DNA from: Agrobacterium larrymoorei
GTDB lineage: Bacteria > Pseudomonadota > Alphaproteobacteria > Rhizobiales > Rhizobiaceae
Assembly: GCF_005145045.1 (NCBI RefSeq)
Contig: NZ_CP039691.1
Location: forward strand, 2,904,844 to 2,968,843
Direction of reading: 5' to 3'
Length of the DNA: 64,000 nt
Positions 48,873-58,554 of the stretch are shown here, in pieces. The translations under genes were made by a program, and so were the position numbers. The notes beneath the pieces are model-generated. The model had not been told where the DNA came from. It saw nothing but the letters and a program-made list of their open reading frames with translations, and ran no database searches. Positions within the stretch are counted from its first letter, which is position 1, and each line of letters starts with the position of its first letter.

Positions 48873-49448
48873 ATGATGCAGATTTCGCGCCCAGCCCATT
48901 TCAGCACGGCCACCGGTTTTGCAGCCGCCATTCTTCTGGCGTCGCTGACAAGCCCCGCATTCGCGCAGAACACGACCAGCAAGATGGACGGCATGAAGCT
49001 TTCAAGCGATCAGCCGATTGCGATCGAAAGCGACCAGCTCGAGGTGCGTGACCAGGAGCGCAAGGCTTACTTCACCGGCAACGTCAAGGTCGTTCAGGGA
49101 ACCACCACACTTCAGGCTGGCAAGATGACCGTGCTCTACAAGAGCAGCGGCGATGGCCAGCAGACGGCATCTGTCGCCAGCGGCAACGCGGATATCGACA
49201 AGATTTTCGTCGACAACTCCGTCTATCTGACATCCGGTACGCAAAAAGCCACCGCCGACCATGGCGAATTCGACATGGCGTCGCAGACCTTCACGCTTTC
49301 CGGCAAGCAGGTCGTTTTGTCTCAGGACACCAATGTCTTTACCGGTTGCAAGCTTACCGTGTTGATGAATACGGGCGAAGCGAAGCTGGAAAGCTGTGGC
49401 GGACCGGTTCGCATCATGCTCGACCCCAAGTCGCAGAAAAAGCAGTAA
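48873..49448 (+). CDS. lptA: Lipopolysaccharide transport periplasmic protein LptA
   Basis: The 191-residue protein has a signal peptide (cleavage near SPAFAQ, residue 29) and an OstA-type beta-jellyroll: QPIAIESDQLEVRDQERKAY, then FTGNVKVVQGTTTLQAG and CKLTVLMNTGEAKLESCGG. It forms the periplasmic bridge carrying LPS to the outer membrane. Two adjacent ATGs begin the gene 13 bases after the lptC stop; I take the first. Two cysteines near the C-terminus could form a disulfide. Confidence 0.92.
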   Translation: MMQISRPAHFSTATGFAAAILLASLTSPAFAQNTTSKMDGMKLSSDQPIAIESDQLEVRDQERKAYFTGNVKVVQGTTTLQAGKMTVLYKSSGDGQQTASVASGNADIDKIFVDNSVYLTSGTQKATADHGEFDMASQTFTLSGKQVVLSQDTNVFTGCKLTVLMNTGEAKLESCGGPVRIMLDPKSQKKQ

Positions 49449-49459
49449 GTTCGCGCATC

Positions 49460-50272
49460 GTGAAGATACCATCCATCTCAAAGCTTCTTGGCGGAGGTTC
49501 CGCGCGCGCGTCGGAAAGCGACATCGCGCCGGGTGACAAGGCGCGCTATGAAGGCACGCTGATCGCCCACGGCCTGACCAAGACCTACAATACCAGACGC
49601 GTCGTCAACGGCGTTTCGCTGGTCGTTCGTCGTGGCGAAGCGGTCGGTCTTCTCGGGCCTAACGGCGCCGGCAAGACCACCTGTTTCTATATGATCACCG
49701 GTCTCGTTCCCGTCGACAGCGGCAAGATCGCGATCAATGGCAACGACGTTACCGGCATGCCGATGTATCGCCGCGCGCGCCTTGGCGTCGGTTACCTTCC
49801 GCAGGAAGCGTCGATCTTTCGTGGCCTGACGGTCGAGGAAAACATCCGCGCCGTTCTGGAAGTGCACGAGAAGGACGAGAAGAAAAGGAACAGGAAGCTC
49901 GATGAGCTTCTCGAAGAGTTTCACATTTCCCAACTGCGCAAGTCTCCAGCAGTCGCCCTTTCGGGCGGTGAGCGCCGTCGTCTGGAAATTGCGCGTGCAT
50001 TGGCGACCGATCCGACATTCATGCTGCTGGATGAACCTTTCGCAGGCGTGGACCCGATCTCGGTCAGCGATATTCAGAACCTCGTTCGCCACCTGACGGC
50101 ACGCGGCATCGGCGTTCTAATCACCGACCACAATGTGCGTGAAACGCTCGGCCTTATCGACCGCGCCTACATCATCCATGCCGGTGAAGTTCTGACCCAT
50201 GGTCGCGCGAACGAAATCGTCAACAATGCCGATGTTCGCCGTCTTTATCTGGGTAATAACTTCAGCCTTTAG
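49460..50272 (+). CDS. lptB: LPS export ABC transporter ATP-binding protein LptB
   Basis: The 270-residue ATPase has Walker A LLGPNGAGKTTCFYMITGL, signature LSGGERRRLEIARAL, Walker B FMLLDEPFAGVD and switch His in ITDHNVRETL. The N-terminal ~30 residues before YEGTLIAHGLTKTY are extra compared with E. coli. The start is GTG 49460, 11 bases after the lptA stop. lptB-rpoN is a widely conserved junction in proteobacteria; the membrane partners lptF and lptG are elsewhere. Confidence 0.95.
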   Translation: MKIPSISKLLGGGSARASESDIAPGDKARYEGTLIAHGLTKTYNTRRVVNGVSLVVRRGEAVGLLGPNGAGKTTCFYMITGLVPVDSGKIAINGNDVTGMPMYRRARLGVGYLPQEASIFRGLTVEENIRAVLEVHEKDEKKRNRKLDELLEEFHISQLRKSPAVALSGGERRRLEIARALATDPTFMLLDEPFAGVDPISVSDIQNLVRHLTARGIGVLITDHNVRETLGLIDRAYIIHAGEVLTHGRANEIVNNADVRRLYLGNNFSL

Positions 50273-50454
50273 CTTTTGTTGGAATAAGCGAAGGCAGGAA
50301 CGCGCGGACACTCAAGATTCTTCCCCAAGAATCGACTCTTGACCTTGACCAAACCAAAATAAAAAGCAATTTTTGGGCCAAGTTCTCTTTGTTTTGCTAA
50401 ACAATCAAAAAAAGTTGGCAGACGAGAGATTTTTTGGGGAGTTGAGCGTCCGTC

Positions 50455-51999
50455 ATGGCCTTGTCAGCCAGCCTGTTGCTGCGTCAAAACCAGTCACTTG
50501 TGATGACTCCACAGCTGATGCAGTCGATCCAGCTGCTTCAGATGACGCATATTGAGCTGACGCAATTTATCGCACAGGAAGTCGAAAAGAATCCGCTGCT
50601 CGAATTAGTGGCAAACGACAGCGAAATAGGCGGCGGAATGCCCGCTGGCGATGACGGTTTCGATTCTCAAACTTCCGAACAGACCCCAGCGTCCGAGCCC
50701 GCCGAGCGTGACGAATGGTATGGCGACAATGCCCCTACCCTCAACGAACCGCTGGATACGAATTTCGAGAACGTCTTTCAGGATGACGGTGCCGAGCGGA
50801 AAGCGGATGCGCCGGAGCTTCTTGGCCAATGGAAATCCATGCCGGGCGGCGAAGCCTCGGAGGGCTACGATCTGGATGATTTCGTGGCTGGCAAACCAAG
50901 CCTGCACGATCACATCTCCCAGCAAATTCCCTTCTCCATTACCGGCCCTGCCGAGCGCGCTGTTGCGGATGCGCTTCTCGATCACCTCGATGAGACCGGC
51001 TACATTGCCACCGATGCCGTTGCTGAAATTTCCGAGAGATTGTCAGCGCCTTCAAGGGATGTAGAGCGCATTCTCGCCACACTACAGGGCTTCGATCCAC
51101 CCGGCGTTTTCGCGCGCTCTTTGAGCGAATGTCTGTCGATCCAGCTGGCGCAGAAGGATCGGCTCGATCCGGCAATGCGGACCTTCGTGTCTAATCTGGA
51201 ACTTCTGGCCAAGCGCGATTTTGCGACGCTGAAGAAGCTGTGCGGCGTGGATGAGGAAGATCTGCTCGATATGCTCGCGGAAATCCGCAGCCTCAATCCT
51301 CGCCCGGGCGCAGGCTTCGAGACCGGAATATCCGAAACCATCGTGCCGGATATCGTCGTGCGCCCTTCCGTTGAGGGCGGGTGGCTGGTGGAGCTTAATC
51401 CCGAAACGCTACCGCGCGTTCTGGTGAACCAGAGCTACTTCGCCGAGATTTCCAGGCTGAAGCCGCGTGCGGGGGAAGATGGCGAATTTCTTTCCGAATG
51501 TATGCAGACGGCCAACTGGCTGACGCGCAGCCTCGATCAACGGGCGAAAACGATCATGAAGGTGGCAAGCGAGATCGTTCGCCAGCAGGATGCCTTCCTG
51601 CTCCATGGCGTGGACCATCTGCGCCCGCTCAATCTCAAGCAGGTTGCCGACGCGATCAAGATGCATGAATCCACCGTCAGCCGTGTGACGTCGCGAAAAT
51701 ATATGCTGACGCCGCGTGGTGTGTTCGAACTAAAATACTTCTTCAGCGTGTCCATTGGTTCAGTCGAAGGGGGAGACAACCACTCGGCGGAGGCAGTGCG
51801 CCATCGTATCCGTACCATGATCGCACAGGAAGCACCCGATGCGGTGCTTTCCGATGACGATATCGTTGATATTCTGAAGAAAAATGGCGTGGATCTGGCG
51901 CGGCGAACCGTCGCAAAATATCGTGAAGCCATGAATATTCCCTCCTCCGTTCAGCGCCGCAGAGAGAAAAAAGCGCAGGCCCGCGTGGCGGCCGTGTGA
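50455..51999 (+). CDS. rpoN: RNA polymerase sigma-54 factor
   Basis: The 514-residue sigma factor directs transcription of nitrogen, nodulation and transport genes with enhancer-binding activators. Region I is Gln/Leu-rich (QNQSLVMTPQLMQSIQLLQM), region II is acidic (about 60-130), and the core-binding and HTH regions follow. The RpoN box is ARRTVAKYREA, then MNIPSSVQRRREKKAQ at the C-terminus. ATG 50455 is clear. It is 182 bases after lptB, long enough for its own promoter. hpf and ptsN follow. Confidence 0.97.
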   Translation: MALSASLLLRQNQSLVMTPQLMQSIQLLQMTHIELTQFIAQEVEKNPLLELVANDSEIGGGMPAGDDGFDSQTSEQTPASEPAERDEWYGDNAPTLNEPLDTNFENVFQDDGAERKADAPELLGQWKSMPGGEASEGYDLDDFVAGKPSLHDHISQQIPFSITGPAERAVADALLDHLDETGYIATDAVAEISERLSAPSRDVERILATLQGFDPPGVFARSLSECLSIQLAQKDRLDPAMRTFVSNLELLAKRDFATLKKLCGVDEEDLLDMLAEIRSLNPRPGAGFETGISETIVPDIVVRPSVEGGWLVELNPETLPRVLVNQSYFAEISRLKPRAGEDGEFLSECMQTANWLTRSLDQRAKTIMKVASEIVRQQDAFLLHGVDHLRPLNLKQVADAIKMHESTVSRVTSRKYMLTPRGVFELKYFFSVSIGSVEGGDNHSAEAVRHRIRTMIAQEAPDAVLSDDDIVDILKKNGVDLARRTVAKYREAMNIPSSVQRRREKKAQARVAAV

Positions 52000-52038
52000 G
52001 CCTTTTTTCAATAGTTTCCAAATACTTAATATTCATAA

Positions 52039-52067
52039 TTGACTCTTAATGCCGACGGGGCTAGAAG
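52039..52067 (+). promoter_or_regulatory. Possible sigma-70-type promoter of hpf
   Basis: TTGACT (52039-52044) and TAGAAG (52062-52067) are spaced by 17 bases. If used, transcription would start near 52074 and give a leader of about 150 nt before the hpf ATG. Confidence 0.45.
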
Positions 52068-52073
52068 CTCGCC

Positions 52074-52226
52074 GCACAGACGGCAGGGGGCCTGACGGCG
52101 AAATTGTGTTCATGGCGTGAAGGCGTAAAGCCGCAAAGGGACCGATAAGAGGTCGCGAAACGCTTGGATGCGCGCTCAGCTTGACGTAAGCTGGTATACG
52201 CAAATCACTGAAAAAGGAAAATTTCC
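52074..52226 (+). ncRNA. Candidate structured leader RNA before hpf
   Basis: The stretch has several potential helices: an outer GCGT/ACGC (52115-52118 with 52160-52163) enclosing GGC-GTAAA-GCC (52122-52132) and GACC-loop-GGTC (52140-52154), then CAGCTT/AAGCTG (52177-52193). Junctions are purine-rich. I do not recognise a known riboswitch class. It lies in the only sizeable gap of the rpoN-hpf-ptsN string. Confidence 0.35.
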
Positions 52227-52802
52227 ATGAGTGTGCGTGTATCTGGTAAACATATGGATGTGGGCGAGTCTTTCCGTCAGAAGATCGAGGACAATATCAG
52301 CCTGGCTGTTACCAAATACTTCGATGGAGGGTATTCTGGCCAAGTGACTGTGGCGAAGTCCGGTCCGCGCTATGCCGCCGATTGCAAGATTCATCTCGAC
52401 ACCGGGATCGTTTTGCATGCTGCCGGTCAGGCAAACGATCCACAGGCAAGTTTCGATGCCGCTGCGGAGCGTATCGAAAAGCGTCTGCGTCGCTACAAGC
52501 GCAAGCTGAAGGATCACCATAACGGCGCTTCCGCCAATGGTGCCGAAGAAGAATTTGCCTATACGGTGATGGATGCCATCCCGGATGAGGATGAAGAAGT
52601 GCCAGAAGATTTCGCCCCGACCATCGTGGCGGAAACTTCCAAGCAGGTAAGAACGATGACGGTCGCAAGCGCAGTCATGGCTCTCGATATGACGGATGAG
52701 CCCGTACTGGTGTTTCGCAGCCCTTCGAAGGAACTGAACATCGTCTACCGTCGCAACGATGGAAACATCGGCTGGATCGACGCGGCGACGATCAAGAACT
52801 GA
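52227..52802 (+). CDS. hpf: Ribosome hibernation promoting factor, long form
   Basis: The 191-residue protein has the N-terminal RaiA/HPF fold (MSVRVSGKHMDVGESFRQKI to about 100, with RYAADCKIHLDTG and RRYKRKLKDHH) and a C-terminal dimerisation domain (about 135-190, LVFRSPSKELNIVYRR). Long HPF dimerises 70S ribosomes into inactive 100S particles in starvation. ATG 52227 follows AAAAAGGAAAA. It sits between rpoN and ptsN as in many proteobacteria. Confidence 0.95.
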   Translation: MSVRVSGKHMDVGESFRQKIEDNISLAVTKYFDGGYSGQVTVAKSGPRYAADCKIHLDTGIVLHAAGQANDPQASFDAAAERIEKRLRRYKRKLKDHHNGASANGAEEEFAYTVMDAIPDEDEEVPEDFAPTIVAETSKQVRTMTVASAVMALDMTDEPVLVFRSPSKELNIVYRRNDGNIGWIDAATIKN

Positions 52803-52875
52803 AACGTCTGAAAAGACCCGGAGAGTGCCCTCGAGGCACCCTCCGGTTCGTCTCGATGGCATGAAGGAAAAGAGA

Positions 52876-53337
52876 ATGGCATTGGCAGATTTGCTGCAAC
52901 AGGATGCGATTATTCCCGCCCTCAAAGTCAATTCCAAGAAGCAGCTTCTCCAGGAACTGGCAGCAAAGGCGTCCCGCATTACAGGGGTGCCTGAACGGGA
53001 AGTTTTCGACGTCATCTTGCAGCGCGAACGGCTCGGCTCCACCGGCGTCGGCCACGGCATTGCCATTCCTCACGGAAAGCTGAGCAGCATTTCCACTATC
53101 ACAGGCGTTTTTGCGCGCCTGGAAACCCCTGTCGATTTCGAAGCGCTGGACGACCAGCCGGTCGATCTGGTGTTTCTTCTGCTTGCACCGGAAGGCGCTG
53201 GCGCAGATCATCTCAAGGCGCTTTCGCGCATTGCCCGCGTGCTGCGTGACCCCGAATTGGTCGCCAAGCTTCGTGCGACCGATTCCGATACGGCAATCTA
53301 CACGTTCCTCAATCAGGAACAGGCGAACGCCGCTTAA
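52876..53337 (+). CDS. ptsN: Nitrogen-regulatory phosphotransferase component EIIA(Ntr)
   Basis: The 153-residue PTS EIIA type-2 domain protein carries the phosphorylation site H66 in GHGIAIPHGKL. It receives phosphate from the PTS-Ntr chain (EINtr, NPr) and links nitrogen, potassium and stress signalling. ATG 52876 (MALADLLQQ) has AAGGAA nine bases before it; an in-frame ATG at 52861 overlaps that site and is less likely. A bidirectional terminator follows. Confidence 0.95.
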   Translation: MALADLLQQDAIIPALKVNSKKQLLQELAAKASRITGVPEREVFDVILQRERLGSTGVGHGIAIPHGKLSSISTITGVFARLETPVDFEALDDQPVDLVFLLLAPEGAGADHLKALSRIARVLRDPELVAKLRATDSDTAIYTFLNQEQANAA

Positions 53338-53360
53338 AGCGTTTTACGTACCATTCAAAC

Positions 53361-53392
53361 AAAAGGCCCGGAAATCGATTTCCGGGCCTTTT
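53361..53392. terminator. Bidirectional terminator between ptsN and grpE
   Basis: A 32-base perfect palindrome (arms AAAAGGCCCGGAAATC and its complement) lies between two convergent genes. GC-rich stem and flanking A/T runs on both strands suit termination in both directions. Confidence 0.92.
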
Positions 53393-53424
53393 GCTTATTG
53401 GGAGATAACGAGACACCCGATTAA

Positions 53425-54060
53425 TCAGGCATCCTTTTCGTTGAGGCTGCTGGTGCCCGGTTCGGCACCTGCGGGCGCTTCCGCCTTGGGGCCACCCTTG
53501 GCAACGCCGACCATGGCGGGCCGCAGAACGCGGTCACCGATGGTGAAGCCTGCCTGCACGACCTGGACGACCGTGTTGTTCGGAACGGCGGTGTTCGGAA
53601 TTTCGAACATGGCCTGATGGAAATTCGGGTCGAACTTCTGGCCTTCCGCATCGATCTTGCGAACACCGTGACGTTCCAGTGCCGAGAGCATGGAACGCTC
53701 GGTCATGTCCACGCCTTCGATCAGGCCCTTGACGTTGGCTTCAGCGGTGGCCTTGACCTCTTCCGGGATGGTTTCCAGCGCGCGGCGAAGGTTGTCGGAT
53801 ACGGCCAGCATGTCGCGGGCGAAGCCTGCAACGGAATAGGCCTTGGCATCCTTCACATCACGCTCCGTGCGGCGGCGAAGATTGTCCATTTCGGCAGCGA
53901 GGCGCAGAAACTTGTCGCGAAGATCGGCATTTTCCGCCTTCAGCACATCCACAGGATCGGGTTCTGCCTGCTCAGGCACCGCATTTTCCGCCGTCGCAGC
54001 TTCGACTGCCTCATCGGCAACGCCCGCGTCAGGTCCGGTTTTGTTGGTGTCATCAGTCAT
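53425..54060 (-). CDS. grpE: Nucleotide exchange factor GrpE
   Basis: The 211-residue DnaK exchange factor has an acidic N-terminal tail, a long coiled coil (about 40-85, [20 protein letters not shown]) and the C-terminal beta domain with [12 protein letters not shown], then [24 protein letters not shown] 54060 has a GGAG site; the longer open frame starts in the gap after hrcA. hrcA lies upstream on the same strand with 123 bases between, a common hrcA-grpE pairing. DnaK and DnaJ genes are not in the window. Confidence 0.96.
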   Translation of the reverse strand: MTDDTNKTGPDAGVADEAVEAATAENAVPEQAEPDPVDVLKAENADLRDKFLRLAAEMDNLRRRTERDVKDAKAYSVAGFARDMLAVSDNLRRALETIPEEVKATAEANVKGLIEGVDMTERSMLSALERHGVRKIDAEGQKFDPNFHQAMFEIPNTAVPNNTVVQVVQAGFTIGDRVLRPAMVGVAKGGPKAEAPAGAEPGTSSLNEKDA

Positions 54061-54183
54061 GACTGTCTCCAGATTACATGTATTATTGCTTGGCAATTAG
54101 GGTTGCGCCCGATATCGAGCTTTGCCGAGCAAAAATCAAGGCTTGCAGGCAAAAGCAGCGATTTTTCGGTTGCAGGCGAAGAC

Positions 54184-55323
54184 TTATCGGCGCTGGCCGG
54201 AGAGCCGCGCCATGATCTGCGCAGTATAATCCACCATGGGAACGATGCGCGAATAGTTGAGCCGCGTCGGCCCGATGACGCCGACGGCGCCGACGACGCG
54301 ATTCTCATCGTCCTTATATGGCGCCACGATCAGCGATGAACCGGACAGGGAAAACAGCTTGTTTTCCGAACCGATGAAGATTCTGACTCCAGAGCCCGTT
54401 TCGGCCAGATTGAGAATTTCGATCAGGTTTTCCTTGCGCTCCAGATCGTCGAAGAGCAGCCGAACGCGGTCTATATCCTCTTCGCCAGCAAGCCCTTCGA
54501 GCAGGTTGGAACGGCCCCGCACGATCAGGCGGCCGAGCTTGCCTTCTTCATTATCACCGGACCAGACCGCCAGACCCCGCTCCACCAGATCCTGTGCCAG
54601 CGTGCTGAGCGCCGTGTGCAATTCATTCTTCTGCCGCGAAATCTGGTTGCGCAGTTCCGGTAGCGTCTGACCCGCCAGATGCGCATTGATGAAATTCGCT
54701 GCTTCCGTCAACTGCGACGAGGTGATGCCCGCAGGCAATTCAATGATGCGGTTTTCGACCTGATTGTGGTCCCCCACCAGAATGGCGAGCCCTTTTGTGG
54801 GCTCCAGACGAATGAATTCCACATGCTTTAAAACCGCGTCGTTCTTGGCTGTCAGCACCAGCCCTGCCCCGCGCGACATGCCCGAAAGCATGCTGCTTGC
54901 CTCGTTCAGCAGGCCTTCCAGAGATTGTTCGCGGCCCGATATGGGTCCGATATGCCGGTCGATATTGGCGCGTTCGGATTCCGGTAGCTCGCCCACCTGC
55001 ATGAAGGCATCCACGAAGAAACGCAGGCCCGTCTGCGTCGGCAGGCGCCCGGCGCTGACATGTGGCGAATAGATGAGCCCCAGCTCTTCCAGATCGCTCA
55101 TCACGTTGCGCACGGAGGCGGGAGAGAGGGACATGGGCAGCAGGCGTGAAAGGCTGCGCGAACCGAGCGGCTCGCCCGTTTCCAGATACCCTTCCACGAT
55201 GCGCCGGAATATCTCGCGCGAGCGATCATCCAGTAATGCGCCTGGCTCTCTGCCAATGGGGGGAGTGATGCCCATGCCGCCCGTTCTTCCTGAAGCTGTT
55301 TTTACTTTGTCGAATATAGACAT
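54184..55323 (-). CDS. hrcA: Heat-inducible transcription repressor HrcA
   Basis: The 379-residue repressor has a winged helix in LDDRSREIFRRIVEGYLETG, then PLGSRSLSRLLPMSLSPASVRNVMSDLE. GLIYSPHVSAGRLPTQTGLR follows, and a GAF-like sensor domain makes up the C-terminal half. HrcA represses groE/dnaK genes through CIRCE sites. The start is ambiguous: ATG 55323, a TTG 12 bases earlier, or ATG 55275 (MGITPPIG), which best matches homologues I recall. I see no clear CIRCE palindrome in the adjoining gaps. Confidence 0.94.
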   Translation of the reverse strand: MSIFDKVKTASGRTGGMGITPPIGREPGALLDDRSREIFRRIVEGYLETGEPLGSRSLSRLLPMSLSPASVRNVMSDLEELGLIYSPHVSAGRLPTQTGLRFFVDAFMQVGELPESERANIDRHIGPISGREQSLEGLLNEASSMLSGMSRGAGLVLTAKNDAVLKHVEFIRLEPTKGLAILVGDHNQVENRIIELPAGITSSQLTEAANFINAHLAGQTLPELRNQISRQKNELHTALSTLAQDLVERGLAVWSGDNEEGKLGRLIVRGRSNLLEGLAGEEDIDRVRLLFDDLERKENLIEILNLAETGSGVRIFIGSENKLFSLSGSSLIVAPYKDDENRVVGAVGVIGPTRLNYSRIVPMVDYTAQIMARLSGQRR

Positions 55324-55437
55324 TCGCCCGACCAAGTAAAAACGGAAATTCGCCTTGGCATCGGCTCGTTCCGCTTTTCCTTTGCAAAACCATCATCGGG
55401 ACCTTAGAAGGCAGGAACAAACACGGAGACGAACGAG

Positions 55438-56154
55438 ATGCGGCCTTCAGGCAGAAAAACCGACCAGATGCGCAAGGTTTCCTTCGAGCGCAATTTTTCC
55501 AAACATGCCGAAGGCTCCTGTCTGGTGAAGTTCGGCGATACGCATGTGCTGGTTACCGCAAGCCTTGAAGACAAGACGCCGCCATGGCTGCGCAATAGCG
55601 GCAAGGGCTGGATCACCGCCGAATACGGCATGCTGCCGCGCTCCACCCATGAGCGGATGAAGCGCGAGGCATCGTCCGGCAAGCAGGGCGGCAGAACGCA
55701 GGAAATCCAGCGTCTCATCGGACGGTCGCTGCGCGCTGTGGTCGACCTTCAGGCGCTCGGCGAGCGCCAGATCAGCATTGACTGCGATGTCATCCAGGCG
55801 GATGGCGGCACCCGCACCGCTTCCATCACCGGCGCGTGGATTGCCCTTCACGACTGCCTGAAGTGGATGGAAAGCCGCAACATGCTGAAGGTGGAGAAGG
55901 TTCTGAAAGACCATACCGCCGCCATCTCCTGCGGCATCTTCGCCAACCAGCCGGTGATCGATCTCGATTATCTGGAAGATTCTTCCGCCGAGACGGATGC
56001 GAATTTCGTCATGACCGGCTCCGGCGGTATCGTTGAAATTCAGGGGACTGCCGAAGGCAAGCCCTTCTCGGAAGAAGAATTCCTGACGCTGCTCGGCCTT
56101 GCCAAGGCGGGCTGCTCGGAACTTGTCGAGATGCAGAAGCAGGCGATTGCCTGA
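55438..56154 (+). CDS. rph: Ribonuclease PH
   Basis: The 238-residue phosphorolytic 3'-5' exoribonuclease trims tRNA 3' ends. It begins [20 protein letters not shown] and carries [19 protein letters not shown], the phosphate-site [17 protein letters not shown] and [20 protein letters not shown]. Length is normal. Divergent from hrcA, a frequent arrangement in alphaproteobacteria. rdgB follows ten bases after the stop. Confidence 0.97.
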   Translation: MRPSGRKTDQMRKVSFERNFSKHAEGSCLVKFGDTHVLVTASLEDKTPPWLRNSGKGWITAEYGMLPRSTHERMKREASSGKQGGRTQEIQRLIGRSLRAVVDLQALGERQISIDCDVIQADGGTRTASITGAWIALHDCLKWMESRNMLKVEKVLKDHTAAISCGIFANQPVIDLDYLEDSSAETDANFVMTGSGGIVEIQGTAEGKPFSEEEFLTLLGLAKAGCSELVEMQKQAIA

Positions 56155-56164
56155 GGATAAAACC

Positions 56165-56809
56165 ATGCGCAAGCTCGATACCAGAACCATCGTCGTGGCC
56201 AGCCACAACAAGGGCAAGATCGCCGAGATTGCCGATCTGATCGGCCCTTTCGGCTTCTCCGCCAAATCTGCTGCGGAGTTGAACTTCGAAGAGCCGGATG
56301 AAACCGGCACGACCTTCGAGGAAAATGCGGCGATCAAGGCGCTGGCTTCGGCCAAGGCGTCCGGCCTGCCTGCGCTTTCCGACGACAGCGGTCTGGTTAT
56401 CGATGCGCTGGACGGCGCACCCGGCGTCTACACCGCCAATTGGGCGGAGACGGCAGATGGCACCCGTGATTTCGACATGGCGATGAGGAAGGTCGAAGAT
56501 GCGCTTCAGGAGCGCGGCGCGACCGATCCGAAAGATCGCACCTGCCGTTTCGTCAGTGTCCTCTGCCTCGCATGGCCGGATGGTCATACGGAATTCTTCC
56601 GTGGCGAGATCGAAGGCACAGTGGCATGGCCGCCGCGTGGGGCCAGCGGCTTCGGTTACGATCCCGTGTTCCAGCCGGAAGGCTATGAGACGACCTTCGG
56701 TGAGATGACGGCGCAGGAAAAGCATGGCTGGAAGCCGGGCGATGCGGACGCGCTTTCGCACCGCGCACGCGCTTTCAAGACATTTGTCGAAACCTGCCTG
56801 GAAGCATGA
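56165..56809 (+). CDS. rdgB: dITP/XTP pyrophosphatase
   Basis: The 214-residue Ham1-family enzyme removes inosine and xanthosine triphosphates from the nucleotide pool. Motifs: [17 protein letters not shown] at 10-26, [30 protein letters not shown] and [15 protein letters not shown] chose ATG 56165 after the rph stop; the frame is open upstream within rph. Its TGA overlaps the hemW ATG. Confidence 0.95.
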   Translation: MRKLDTRTIVVASHNKGKIAEIADLIGPFGFSAKSAAELNFEEPDETGTTFEENAAIKALASAKASGLPALSDDSGLVIDALDGAPGVYTANWAETADGTRDFDMAMRKVEDALQERGATDPKDRTCRFVSVLCLAWPDGHTEFFRGEIEGTVAWPPRGASGFGYDPVFQPEGYETTFGEMTAQEKHGWKPGDADALSHRARAFKTFVETCLEA

Positions 56810-58032
56810 GTATCATGATGACCGGGAGCGGCCTACCTTCTGCGCCCGGCGCACACTCGTCTGCACATTCAGGCCTGTTGCCGGATACGGGCGATCCGGG
56901 TTTTGGCATTTATGTGCATTGGCCCTTTTGCGCGGCCAAATGCCCCTATTGCGATTTCAACAGCCACGTCCGCCATCAACCGGTGGATCAGGAACGTTTC
57001 GTCGCGGCCTTTCTGCGCGAGATGGAAACGATGCGGTCTTTAAGCGGCGCGAAAGTCGTGACCAGCATCTTCATGGGTGGCGGCACGCCATCCTTGATGG
57101 ACCCGAAAACCGTGGGCGCTATTCTGGACGGCATTTCCCGTTTCTGGCGCGTGCCGGATGGTATCGAGATCACCATGGAGGCGAACCCCTCCAGCGTCGA
57201 GGCGGAACGCTTCCGCGGCTACAGGGCAGCCGGTGTCAATCGCGTTTCCATGGGCGTACAGGCGCTGAACGACCGCGACCTGAAATTCCTGGGCCGCCTT
57301 CATGATGTTGCCGATGCATTGAAGGCCATCAGACTGGCGCGCGAAATCTTCCCGCGCATGTCCTTCGATCTGATTTATGCGCGCCCGAACCAGACGGTCG
57401 AGGAGTGGGAAAAAGAGCTTGAAGAAGCTATTTCCTATGCTGTCGATCATCTGTCCCTCTATCAGCTGACCATCGAGGAAGGCACGGCTTTCTTTGGGCT
57501 TCACAAGGCGGGCAAGCTGATCGTGCCCGATGGCGAACAATCCGCCGTGCTCTATGAAGCCACGCAGGAAATCACCGCGCGCCATGGCATGCCCGCATAT
57601 GAAGTTTCCAACCATGCCCGCCCGGGTGCCGAGAGCCGCCATAACCTGACCTACTGGCGTTATGGTGACTATGCTGGCATCGGCCCCGGCGCTCATGGCC
57701 GCCTGACCAAGGGCGGCGCGAAGCTCGCGACCGCGACCGAGCGCCATCCCGAAACATGGCTACAGGCCGTTGAGCGAGACGGGCATGGCATGGTGGATCA
57801 GGAACTGCTGGGGCTCGACGAACAGGCAGACGAGTTGCTGTTGATGGGCCTGCGGCTTCGCGAAGGCGTGGACCTCGCCCGCTGGAGCGATTTCTCCGGC
57901 CGTGATCTCGATCCGGATCGGGAAGCCTTTTTACTGGAACACGGCTTTGTCGAGCGCCTGGGAAATTCCCGCCTGCGCTGCACGCCATCAGGCATGCTGA
58001 TCCTCGACTCGGTGGTCGCCGATCTCGCATAG
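56806..58032 (+). CDS. hemW: Radical-SAM heme chaperone HemW
   Basis: The 408-residue HemN-like protein binds a 4Fe-4S cluster through [17 protein letters not shown] (a CxxxCxxC motif with an extra Cys at the end of the CPYCDF block). It lacks the extended N-terminus of true coproporphyrinogen dehydrogenases, so HemW is the better call than hemN. Conserved MGGGTPSLM and the [14 protein letters not shown] stretch are present. ATG 56806 overlaps the rdgB stop; a second ATG three codons later is also possible. End of the rph-rdgB-hemW operon. Confidence 0.92.
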   Translation: MSIMMTGSGLPSAPGAHSSAHSGLLPDTGDPGFGIYVHWPFCAAKCPYCDFNSHVRHQPVDQERFVAAFLREMETMRSLSGAKVVTSIFMGGGTPSLMDPKTVGAILDGISRFWRVPDGIEITMEANPSSVEAERFRGYRAAGVNRVSMGVQALNDRDLKFLGRLHDVADALKAIRLAREIFPRMSFDLIYARPNQTVEEWEKELEEAISYAVDHLSLYQLTIEEGTAFFGLHKAGKLIVPDGEQSAVLYEATQEITARHGMPAYEVSNHARPGAESRHNLTYWRYGDYAGIGPGAHGRLTKGGAKLATATERHPETWLQAVERDGHGMVDQELLGLDEQADELLLMGLRLREGVDLARWSDFSGRDLDPDREAFLLEHGFVERLGNSRLRCTPSGMLILDSVVADLA

Positions 58033-58071
58033 TCGGCGACGTCGGATCGGTCCGTTTTCGGAAACAAGACG

Positions 58072-58554
58072 ATGAACGATATTCGCATTGCGCCGCTGGC
58101 ACTTCACCCTGAGCATGTCAGCACAATTGTTGCCATGCTGCATGCGGAATGGGGTTCTCTAACAAACTGGAGCGATCCAGCCCGGCTGAAAGATGTGATC
58201 GAAAGCCGTTTGCACACGGACACTGCACCGCTCGCACTCGTTGCCGTTGAAGGCGACAAATTGCTGGGCACCGCCAGCATCAAGCGTCATGAACTGCCTC
58301 ACCACCCCGATAAGGAATTCTGGATCGGCGACGTGATCGTCGCTTCCGACCAGCGCGGGCGCGGCATCGGCAGGTTGCTGGTGACGGCTATTATCGATCA
58401 AGCCTCGAAGATCGGCATTACCGAGCTTCACCTCTACACGCCGGATCAGGAAGGCTATTACGAGAACCTCGGATGGCAGACGGTTGGGCGCGATCCCGCA
58501 AATGGCGAGGATAACGTCATCATGCGTTACGTCCTTGATCGGAACGTCAACTAA
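58072..58554 (+). CDS. GNAT-family N-acetyltransferase
   Basis: The 160-residue protein has the acetyl-CoA binding motif in WIGDVIVASDQRGRGIGRLLV (RGRGIG) around 85-105 and a C-terminal LHLYTPDQEGYYENLGWQ motif. The substrate cannot be told from sequence. ATG 58072 lies 39 bases after hemW and could be read with it. The 3' end overlaps ubiB on the opposite strand by eight bases. Confidence 0.88.
   Translation: MNDIRIAPLALHPEHVSTIVAMLHAEWGSLTNWSDPARLKDVIESRLHTDTAPLALVAVEGDKLLGTASIKRHELPHHPDKEFWIGDVIVASDQRGRGIGRLLVTAIIDQASKIGITELHLYTPDQEGYYENLGWQTVGRDPANGEDNVIMRYVLDRNVN

Noticed and set aside
52074..52226. Known riboswitch such as c-di-GMP-I in the hpf leader
   Set aside because: Some short matches (GCAAAG) occur, but the required tetraloop-receptor arrangement and P1-P3 layout could not be traced.
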